Shown here piece after piece: positions 8,947 to 15,630 of a stretch of 64,000 nucleotides of DNA. Below the pieces are notes generated by a model. It did not search any database. It saw nothing but the letters and a program-made list of their open reading frames with translations, and had not been told where the DNA came from. Origin of the DNA: Sphingopyxis jiangsuensis (GTDB lineage Bacteria > Pseudomonadota > Alphaproteobacteria > Sphingomonadales > Sphingomonadaceae). How positions within the stretch are numbered: the first letter of the stretch is position 1; each line of letters opens with the position of its first letter. The stretch is from positions 744,001-808,000 of the forward strand of contig NZ_JAERPO010000001.1 in assembly GCF_016734905.1 (NCBI RefSeq). Reading direction: 5' to 3'. The position numbers and the translations under genes are program-made.

Positions 8947-9918
8947 TCAGCCGTACTGCCGCGCAAATGCCGCTGCCGCGCCGAACAGGCCGGGCTGCGG
9001 GTGGGTGATCAGCTTGACCGGGATTGCAGCCATGAAATTTTCGAACCGCCCCTTTGCGACAAAGCGTTCGGGAAAGCCGGACCGGACAAGCTGATCGCGA
9101 ATCCGCAGGCCGAGACCGCCGGCAATCACCACGCCGCTCGCCCCCTGCGCGAGGGCGAGGTCGCCCGCGACGCTGCCCAGCGACAGGCAGAAACGGTCGA
9201 TCGCCGCCGCGGCGAGACTGTCGCTCCCTTCCATCCCGCGCGTCCAGATTTCGCGGTCATCGAGCTGTTCGACCGCGCGGCCTTCCATGCTCGCAAGCGT
9301 CTCGTAAATATCGACAATTGCGGGCCCCGACACGACGCGCTCGACAGACACGCGGCGATGGCGTTTGCGCAGCCGGGCGAGGATCGCGTCTTCGATGATG
9401 TCGAGCGGCGCGAAATCGATATGCCCGCCCTCGGTCGCCTGCACCCGATAATCGTTGCCGTCGCGCCAGACATGCGCGACGCCAAGCCCGGTGCCGGGGC
9501 CTATGACGCTGATCGTCCCGCGCTCTGGAAACGGCTGGTCGGGACCCGCAAGATGTTCGAAATATTCGCTTCCCGCCTGCGCCGCGGCATGGCCCACCGC
9601 CTCGAAATCATTGACAAGTGTATAGTGGTCGACGCCGAGCTTCTCGCCGATCAGCGCGGGGCGAATGATCCAGGGGTTGTTGGTAAAGCGGATAATTTCG
9701 CCGCGCGTCGGCCCCGCGATGGCGATGGCGACGCTTTTCGGCAAACTACCGCCCTGCCGCTGCTCGAAATCCTGCCAGGCGGTCTGGAAACTCGCATGGT
9801 CGTCGGTGTGCAGCGTCGTCGCTTCGCCGAGCGAGACGCACCGACCGCCTGCAATTTCGGCAATGGCGAAGCGCGCATGGGTGCCGCCGATATCGACCGT
9901 GACGATCGGTTCGCTCAT
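8947..9918 (-). CDS. glk: Glucokinase
   Basis: 323 residues, the bacterial Glk family that phosphorylates glucose with ATP. Seen: the phosphate-1 loop TVDIGGTHARFAIAE, AIAGPTRGEIIRFTNNPW, the catalytic aspartate in LVNDFEAVGHAA, VIGPGTGLGVAHV, EGGHIDFAP, and the adenosine motif GVVIAGGLGLRI. The ATG at 9918 is preceded by GAAGAGGG; earlier in-frame codons extend into the tetR 3' region. In most sphingomonads glk travels with Entner-Doudoroff genes; here it sits with puuD and spuC instead. Confidence 0.93.
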   Translation of the reverse strand: MSEPIVTVDIGGTHARFAIAEIAGGRCVSLGEATTLHTDDHASFQTAWQDFEQRQGGSLPKSVAIAIAGPTRGEIIRFTNNPWIIRPALIGEKLGVDHYTLVNDFEAVGHAAAQAGSEYFEHLAGPDQPFPERGTISVIGPGTGLGVAHVWRDGNDYRVQATEGGHIDFAPLDIIEDAILARLRKRHRRVSVERVVSGPAIVDIYETLASMEGRAVEQLDDREIWTRGMEGSDSLAAAAIDRFCLSLGSVAGDLALAQGASGVVIAGGLGLRIRDQLVRSGFPERFVAKGRFENFMAAIPVKLITHPQPGLFGAAAAFARQYG

Positions 9919-10002
9919 CCCTCTTCCCTTTCCTCGCCTCGCCAGGCGGCGGGCCATATATAGTCGCGTGTCCGAATAGCCCCCCGATGGCAAGGCGCAT
10001 AG

Positions 10003-10638
10003 CTATGTGATGCGCGAGCGCGCCGCTGGTTCCGCTTCGTCGCCGTCGACCCCCAAAATGGCATCGCGCATCAACTCCGCCGCTTCCGCGCACCCAAGCA
10101 TTTGCCCAAGCGTTCGCCATGTCGGAAAGGCGAGCGCAACCGCCAGCAGGGAACCGGCGCGCGGACCGAGAGTCTCGCTCATGATGGCCGCGGCAGCTTC
10201 GAACGATGGCGTCATGCGCAGCGCCGTAATCTGCTGGGTCAGTTCGTGATGTTCGGCATCGCGCAGGACGCAGCCGGCAAGCTGCTCGTTGCGCGCGAAC
10301 CATTCGTATAAGCGCGTCAGTCCCGCCAGCACGCGCTCGCCGCCTGCGGGCACACCGCGCAACGCCTCCGGGTCGGGCAGCGGGTCGCGTGCGAGCGAAG
10401 TGCCCGAGCAGGCAAGGAACAAATCCCACTCGGTCGGAAAATGCGCATAATAGGTGTGCCGCTGCACACCCGCCCGCTCCGCGATCTGCGCCACAGTCGT
10501 TCGCGCGGGGCCAATGCTTCCGTGGAGGTCGATGGCCGCCTCGACGATTCGCTTTCGCGTCTCTTCGCGCGATTTGGCGCGCTTCCCCAGTCGATATGGA
10601 CGACGCGATTCCTGGCATTTCGGCAGCTCATTTGACAT
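10003..10638 (-). CDS. TetR/AcrR family transcriptional regulator
   Basis: 211 residues. The helix-turn-helix is at about residues 25-70 (SREETRKRIVEAAIDLHGS, then TTVAQIAERAGVQRHTYYAHF), typical of TetR. The ligand domain is unassigned and lacks a family-specific motif that I recognise. It is divergent from the metallo-beta-lactamase-fold gene with only 55 bases between the two starts, and that gap carries a perfect palindrome, so it likely represses itself and its neighbour. The start codon lies 6 nt beyond a good -10 box, which suggests a leaderless message. Confidence 0.9.
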   Translation of the reverse strand: MSNELPKCQESRRPYRLGKRAKSREETRKRIVEAAIDLHGSIGPARTTVAQIAERAGVQRHTYYAHFPTEWDLFLACSGTSLARDPLPDPEALRGVPAGGERVLAGLTRLYEWFARNEQLAGCVLRDAEHHELTQQITALRMTPSFEAAAAIMSETLGPRAGSLLAVALAFPTWRTLGQMLGCAEAAELMRDAILGVDGDEAEPAARSRIT

Positions 10639-10644
10639 GTCGTC

Positions 10645-10673
10645 ATTTTAAATGCACACATATGTGTAGTCAA
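10645..10673 (-). promoter_or_regulatory. tetR promoter with palindromic operator in the spacer
   Basis: Reading the minus strand: -35 TTGACT (10673-10668), a 17-bp spacer, and -10 TAAAAT (10650-10645). The spacer contains the perfect 12-bp palindrome ACACATATGTGT at 10656-10667, a plausible operator for the adjacent TetR protein. The tetR ATG begins at 10638, where transcription would start. The same palindrome sits 26 bases before the divergent gene at 10694, so one site could control both. Confidence 0.6.
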
Positions 10674-10693
10674 TATTGTAAGGATCCGAGTCC

Positions 10694-11416
10694 ATGACTG
10701 CCCAGACCACCGAAATTGCCGACGGCATCTTTCGCTTGTCGGTTTCCGTCCCCGAAATCGGCGCGCCCGAGGGTTTCACCTTCAACAGCTTCCTTGTCCT
10801 CGATGATGAACCTCTGCTCTTCCATGCCGGCCAGCGGGGGATGTTTCCGCTTTATTCCGACGCGGTGGCGCGCCTGATGCCTGTCGAGCGGCTGCGCTGG
10901 ATCGGCTTCGGCCATATCGAGGCCGACGAATGCGGCGCGATGAACCTCTGGCTCGCCGCCGCTCCGCAAGCCCAGGTGGTACATGGCGAAACGGCTTGCT
11001 CGATTTCGCTCAACGATCTGGCCGACCGGCCCCCGCGCGCGCTCGCGGACGGCGAGGTCGTGACGACCGGTCGCCACCGCCTTCGCTATATCGACACGCC
11101 GCATGTTCCCCATTCGTGGGAATCGGGGGTGATGTTCGAGGAAACGACTGCGACGCTGCTTTGCGGCGACCTGTTCACCCAGTTCGGGCAACAGGCCGAA
11201 ACGCGCGATGACATCGTCCCCGCCGCCATCGCCGCCGAAGACGCGTTCCATTCGACGAGTGTCGGCCCGGCCACCGCGCCGACGATCCGCCGCCTTGCCG
11301 GGCTTGCACCGCGCACGCTCGCATTGATGCACGGACCGACCTTTCACGGCGACGGCGCCGACGCGCTCGCACGCCTCGCCGATTATTTCGAAAGGTCGCT
11401 GCACGAGGCAGCCTGA
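10694..11416 (+). CDS. Metallo-beta-lactamase-fold protein of the flavodiiron-like (ODP) type
   Basis: 240 residues. The metal motif is H-x-E-x-D (FGHIEADECGAMN) rather than HxHxDH, followed by PHVPHSWESGVMF and LLCGDLFTQFG. This is the di-iron oxygen/NO-reductase-like branch of the fold, but without a flavodoxin domain. The C-terminal ALMHGPTFHGDGADAL carries the last metal histidine. Such stand-alone proteins may handle oxygen, NO or an organic substrate; none is proved. It is divergently arranged with the TetR gene and probably regulated by it. Confidence 0.8.
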   Translation: MTAQTTEIADGIFRLSVSVPEIGAPEGFTFNSFLVLDDEPLLFHAGQRGMFPLYSDAVARLMPVERLRWIGFGHIEADECGAMNLWLAAAPQAQVVHGETACSISLNDLADRPPRALADGEVVTTGRHRLRYIDTPHVPHSWESGVMFEETTATLLCGDLFTQFGQQAETRDDIVPAAIAAEDAFHSTSVGPATAPTIRRLAGLAPRTLALMHGPTFHGDGADALARLADYFERSLHEAA

Positions 11417-11502
11417 ACGACCGCTACGCGCCCGCCCGCACAGGGCGTGGCGCGCAGCCTATGGCGGGAACGAACCGTCGTCAAATTGCCAGAAAAAGGA
11501 AA

Positions 11503-11579
11503 TGGCGCACCCGGAACGATTCGAACGTCCGACCCCCAGATTCGTAGTCTGGTGCTCTATCCAGCTGAGCTACGGGTGC
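11503..11579 (-). tRNA. tRNA-Arg (anticodon ACG)
   Basis: On the minus strand the 77-nt gene has acceptor arms GCACCCG / CGGGTGC, discriminator G and an encoded CCA. The D arm contains TAGCTCAGCTGGATAGAGCA, the anticodon stem is CCAGA / TCTGG with loop CTACGAA (anticodon ACG), and the T loop is TTCGAAT. It lies between the metallo-beta-lactamase-fold gene and a DUF1254 gene. Confidence 0.97.
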
Positions 11580-11623
11580 GTGGAGAGGCGCCTTTAAGGC
11601 GCGAGGCGCAGGCGCGCAACCCC

Positions 11624-12151
11624 CTATTTCGGATTTGTGACGGGTGCGCAGGACGAGCGGCGGCGCGCCGCATCGAGCGCGCCGATTTCGCCGGGTTCAC
11701 GAAGCAGCAGGCGAATCAACGCGATGCCGCTATCGTGCCCGACGCGCACGACTTCGGCGTCTGCAGGGACCTCCTGCCCCTCGCGCGCCACGACGATTCG
11801 ATAAGGCTTTCCATCCGCCTCGACGTCGTTCCGAACGAAAACGACATCGGTGGCGGCGTCGAAGATGCTGAGCGAGCTGTAACGGTCCGGCACCGGAACG
11901 ACGTCAATCGCGACCGGGCCTTCGCCAAGATCGAAGGGGCAGATCGAATAAGCCAGGTCGGGGCTGGGCCGCACGACCGGCTGGCGCGCGGGTGTCGCGA
12001 GATTGCCGTGCGTCATGCGGTTCATGCCGCCTTCGCCGACCCGGTCGATCGCCGCGCCCATCATTGCATAGGGGATTGCCGCAACGCCGGCCCAGGCAGC
12101 GATGACGGCGACCAGAAGGCCGAGCGCGAGCGGGTGCAGCCACGCACGCAT
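11624..12151 (-). CDS. DUF1254 domain protein
   Basis: 175 residues with an N-terminal membrane or signal segment (WLHPLALGLLVAVIAAWAGVAAIPYAMMG). The following region reads TARQPVVRP-like and then PDLAYSICPFDLGEGPVAIDVVPVPDRYSSLSIFDA, the DUF1254 pattern. Its ATG is separated by one base from the stop of the upstream DUF1214 gene, so the two are co-translated. In many bacteria DUF1254 and DUF1214 domains occur in a single protein; here they are separate partners. Function unknown; probably periplasmic or membrane-anchored. Confidence 0.82.
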   Translation of the reverse strand: MRAWLHPLALGLLVAVIAAWAGVAAIPYAMMGAAIDRVGEGGMNRMTHGNLATPARQPVVRPSPDLAYSICPFDLGEGPVAIDVVPVPDRYSSLSIFDAATDVVFVRNDVEADGKPYRIVVAREGQEVPADAEVVRVGHDSGIALIRLLLREPGEIGALDAARRRSSCAPVTNPK

Positions 12152-12152
12152 C

Positions 12153-12728
12153 TCAACACTCCTCCCTGACGATGGTTGGAAGCTCCGCCGCGCGCGGATC
12201 GGCCCGGAAAGCCGAACCCGGATTGTACATGCGCAGCGTCAGGTGAAAGGGTTGCCCGGCCGCGCCCGGCAGCCACGCGCCCTCGGACGGTTTGTCCGGC
12301 GATATTGTCACGCGCCACCGGCCGTCGTCGTCGCTTGCCACGTTTGCACCGTTGACCGACCATATCCGCGCGTCATTGTCGACGAGATAGCCGTCGGTGT
12401 CATAGAGGGTGACGCTCCACCAGCGCGCATCGAGTTGGGGACCCGAAAGGCGGTAGCGGCAATTGCCGTCGAGCGGGGCGCCCGTGCTGTCGGTGCGCGC
12501 CATCCAATAGACGGTCTCTTTCGCCGGGAGCGCGAGCAAGCCTGCGCGCGCGACCGCGGCGCGGGTCAGCGGATCGGTCGCCTTCGTCCCATAGCCAAGT
12601 GAGGTCGACCACACCCCGTTTGTGATCGAGCCACCGCGAAGCCCTCCGCCGGTGACAGCCCATGCCGCGCCGAGACCAAGCAGAAGTCCACCCGAAATCG
12701 CGATTGCAAAGCGGTGCCAACGCTGCAT
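12153..12728 (-). CDS. DUF1214 domain protein
   Basis: 191 residues. It has an N-terminal transmembrane or signal segment (FAIAISGGLLLGLGAAWAVTGG), then the DUF1214 core: ETVYWMARTDSTGAPLDGNC, RWWSVTLYDTDGYLVDN, WRVTISPDKP and a C-terminal PFHLTLRMYNPGSAF strand. It is the first gene of a two-gene unit with the DUF1254 protein. ppdK ends 39 bases downstream of its start on the same strand's upstream side, so ppdK could read into this pair. Function not established. Confidence 0.85.
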   Translation of the reverse strand: MQRWHRFAIAISGGLLLGLGAAWAVTGGGLRGGSITNGVWSTSLGYGTKATDPLTRAAVARAGLLALPAKETVYWMARTDSTGAPLDGNCRYRLSGPQLDARWWSVTLYDTDGYLVDNDARIWSVNGANVASDDDGRWRVTISPDKPSEGAWLPGAAGQPFHLTLRMYNPGSAFRADPRAAELPTIVREEC

Positions 12729-12767
12729 GCGGCCTCCCCTCTCTTCGCCCCTGCGGCGCGCGGGCGG

Positions 12768-15425
12768 CTACGCCTTCAGCGCCGCCTGCGCCGCCGCGAG
12801 CCGCGCGATGGGCACACGGTACGGCGAGGCGCTGACATAGTCGAGACCCGTCTGCTCGCAGAAGCGGATACTCGGCGCATCGCCGCCATGTTCGCCACAG
12901 ATGCCGAGCTTGATGCCGTCGCGCGTGCCGCGTCCCCGCTCGGCAGCGATCTCGATCAGCTGGCCGACGCCCTCGACATCAAGGCTGACGAAAGGATCGG
13001 TGACGAAAATCCCCTTGTCGACATATTGCGTCAGGAAGCGCCCGGCATCGTCGCGGCTGATGCCGATCGTCGTCTGGGTGAGGTCGTTGGTCCCAAAGCT
13101 GAAGAATTCGGCCGACTTTGCAATCTCGCCAGCCATCAGCGCGGCGCGCGGCAGTTCGATCATCGTACCGACGAGATAGTCGATCTCGCGCCCCTTTTCG
13201 GCGAACACCGCCTTCGCTGCCTTGTCGACGACCGCCTTCATCAGGTCGAATTCGCGGCGCGTCGCAACGAGCGGGATCATCACCTCGGGGATCGGCGCCG
13301 CGCCGGATTCCGCGGCGACGTCGCACGCCGCCTCGAAGATTGCGCGTGCCTGCATCTCATAGATTTCGGGATAGGTGACGCCGAGGCGGCACCCGCGATG
13401 GCCGAGCATCGGGTTGAATTCGTGAAGCTCGTTCGCACGCGCCTTGAGCGCCTCAATCCCGACGCCGGCAGCGTTGGCGACGTCGGCAAAATCTTCCTCG
13501 CGGGTGGGCAGGAATTCGTGAAGCGGCGGGTCGAGCAGGCGGATCGTCACCGGCAGCCCCGCCATCACGCGGAAGATAGCGGCAAAGTCGCCGCGCTGCT
13601 CGGGGAGCAGTTTGGCGAGCGCGGCGCGGCGTCCCGCCTCATTTTCGGCGAGAATCATTTCGCGCACCGCGGTGATGCGCGCGGCGTCGAAAAACATATG
13701 CTCGGTACGGCAGAGACCGATGCCCTCGGCACCGAAATCGCGCGCGACCTGCGCATCCTGCGGCGTTTCGGCATTGGTGCGCACTTTCATCCGGCGCACC
13801 TTGTCGGCCCAGACCATCAACGTGCCAAAGTCGCCGACAAGCTCGGGTTGCAGCGTCGGCACCTCGCCCGCCATCACTTCGCCGGTCGATCCGTCGAGCG
13901 TGATGACATCGCCTTCCTTGAGTTCGCGTCCCGCAACGCGCAGCACGCGCGCCGCGCCGTCGATGCTGAGCCCGCCCGCGCCCGAGACGCACGGACGCCC
14001 CATGCCGCGTGCCACGACCGCCGCGTGGCTCGTCATTCCGCCGCGCGCGGTCAAAATCCCCTTCGCCGCGTGCATGCCGTGAATATCCTCGGGGCTCGTC
14101 TCGACGCGGACGAGGATCACCGCCTCGCCCATTCCTGCACATTTCTCGGCGCTGTCGGCGTCGAACATGATCTTGCCCGACGCGGCACCGGGGCTCGCGG
14201 GCAGCCCCTTTGTGAGAACGTCGCGCGGCGCATCGGGGTCGAGCGTCGGGTGGAGCAGTTGGTCGAGCGCGCCGGGATCGACGCGGCTCACCGCTTCCTC
14301 TTCGGAAATCAGCCCTTCCGCCGCCATGTCGACCGCGATCTTGAGCGCCGCCTTGGCCGTGCGCTTGCCGCTACGCGTCTGGAGCATCCACAGCTTGCCG
14401 CGCTCGACGGTAAACTCGATGTCCTGCATGTCCCGATAATGCGTCTCGAGCGTATCGAAGACGCGGCCCAGCTCGGCAAAGGTTTCGGGCATTGCCTCTT
14501 CCATGCTCAGCGGCTTGGCGCCGGCCTTTTCGCGTGCGACCTTCGTCAGATATTGCGGTGTACGGATGCCTGCGACGACGTCTTCGCCCTGCGCGTTGAT
14601 CAGCCATTCGCCATACCAGGCGCGCTCGCCCGTCGCGGGGTCGCGCGTGAAGGCCACACCCGTCGCCGACGTGTCGCCCATATTGCCGAACACCATCGCC
14701 TGCACATTGACCGCGGTGCCCCATTCGCCGGGGATGCCGTTGAGGCGGCGATAGACTTTGGCGCGCTCGCTTTCCCAGCTCGCAAAGACGGCGCCGATCG
14801 CGCCCCACAGCTGGTCCTTCGGCTGCTGCGGGAAAGCTGCGCCGGTCTCGCGCTCGACGATGGCCTGATATTGTTTGACGAGCGCCTGCCAATCCTCGGC
14901 CGCCATCTCGGTATCGAGAAAGAAGCCCTTGTCTTCCTTTGCGATTTCCAGTGCCTCTTCGAACTCGGCATGGTCGAGCCCCATGACGACGTCGGCGTAC
15001 ATCTGGATGAAGCGGCGATAGCTGTCCCACGCAAAGCGCGGGTCCCCCGATGCTTCGGCCAGCCCCGCGACGGTCGTGTCGTTGAGGCCGAGGTTGAGCA
15101 CCGTGTCCATCATCCCCGGCATCGACACGCGGGCGCCCGAACGGACCGAGACGAGGAGCGGGTTCGCGGCATCGCCGAACGCCTTGCCGGTGAGTGCCTC
15201 GATATGCGCGATTCCTGCGGCGACTTCGTCGGCAAGCCCCGCGGGATATTGCTCGTCATTGTCGTAATAGGCGGTGCAGACTTCGGTGGTGATCGTAAAT
15301 CCGGGGGGCACCGGCAGGCCGATGGAAGCCATTTCGGCAAGGTTCGCGCCCTTGCCACCAAGCAATTCCTTCGATCGCTCGGCCGTCGTGGCCGTTCCGC
15401 CGAATAAATGCACCATATTCGTCAT
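12768..15425 (-). CDS. ppdK: Pyruvate, phosphate dikinase
   Basis: 885 residues, the usual length. It interconverts pyruvate, ATP and Pi with PEP, AMP and PPi. The N-terminal ATP-grasp domain starts VHLFGGTATTAERSKELLGGKGANLAEM. The swivelling phosphohistidine domain has the catalytic His in GGMTSHAAVVARGMGRPCV. The C-terminal PEP/pyruvate barrel contains GLCRTEHMFF, the DPPLHEFLP loop and the catalytic cysteine in GICGEHGGD. The ATG at 15425 has AGGAG at the right distance. It lies about 200 bases downstream of glyS on the same strand, with a palindromic repeat pair between them. Confidence 0.97.
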   Translation of the reverse strand: MTNMVHLFGGTATTAERSKELLGGKGANLAEMASIGLPVPPGFTITTEVCTAYYDNDEQYPAGLADEVAAGIAHIEALTGKAFGDAANPLLVSVRSGARVSMPGMMDTVLNLGLNDTTVAGLAEASGDPRFAWDSYRRFIQMYADVVMGLDHAEFEEALEIAKEDKGFFLDTEMAAEDWQALVKQYQAIVERETGAAFPQQPKDQLWGAIGAVFASWESERAKVYRRLNGIPGEWGTAVNVQAMVFGNMGDTSATGVAFTRDPATGERAWYGEWLINAQGEDVVAGIRTPQYLTKVAREKAGAKPLSMEEAMPETFAELGRVFDTLETHYRDMQDIEFTVERGKLWMLQTRSGKRTAKAALKIAVDMAAEGLISEEEAVSRVDPGALDQLLHPTLDPDAPRDVLTKGLPASPGAASGKIMFDADSAEKCAGMGEAVILVRVETSPEDIHGMHAAKGILTARGGMTSHAAVVARGMGRPCVSGAGGLSIDGAARVLRVAGRELKEGDVITLDGSTGEVMAGEVPTLQPELVGDFGTLMVWADKVRRMKVRTNAETPQDAQVARDFGAEGIGLCRTEHMFFDAARITAVREMILAENEAGRRAALAKLLPEQRGDFAAIFRVMAGLPVTIRLLDPPLHEFLPTREEDFADVANAAGVGIEALKARANELHEFNPMLGHRGCRLGVTYPEIYEMQARAIFEAACDVAAESGAAPIPEVMIPLVATRREFDLMKAVVDKAAKAVFAEKGREIDYLVGTMIELPRAALMAGEIAKSAEFFSFGTNDLTQTTIGISRDDAGRFLTQYVDKGIFVTDPFVSLDVEGVGQLIEIAAERGRGTRDGIKLGICGEHGGDAPSIRFCEQTGLDYVSASPYRVPIARLAAAQAALKA

Positions 15426-15533
15426 GTCTTGCTCCTGCTGCCCCGGGGAGGAGGTTGCGGCTGGGTAGCTATGCAATGCGCGTCGGTCGATTCAGTTTTG
15501 CTTCTTTCGTTATAAGCTACCCGGCATCCCAAA

Positions 15534-15615
15534 CCCGTTCGAATCGAGCGAAGTCGGGATGCCCATCGTTCATCCTCGCCTTCCCGCTGTCTCGACTAGG
15601 CTCGACACGAACGGG
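15534..15615. repeat. Inverted pair of REP-like elements between glyS and ppdK
   Basis: Two copies of a 26-bp unit occur in opposite orientation: 15534-15559 on the plus strand and 15590-15615 on the minus strand. Both start CCCGTTCG, then read xxTCGAGCxxAGTCG with only a few differences. Together they could fold into a long hairpin with a loop of about 30 nt. A further perfect 8-bp pair GGCATCCC (15523) / GGGATGCC (15556) flanks the first copy. The TCGAGC..AGTC core looks like a dispersed sphingomonad repeat. In the glyS-ppdK transcript it would act as a stabiliser or partial terminator. Confidence 0.6.
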
Positions 15616-15630
15616 AATTGGAACCCGGCT

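Noticed and set aside
12714..15407. Long plus-strand open frame over ppdK
   Set aside because: Antisense shadow of a highly conserved enzyme; composition and lack of start signals argue against coding.
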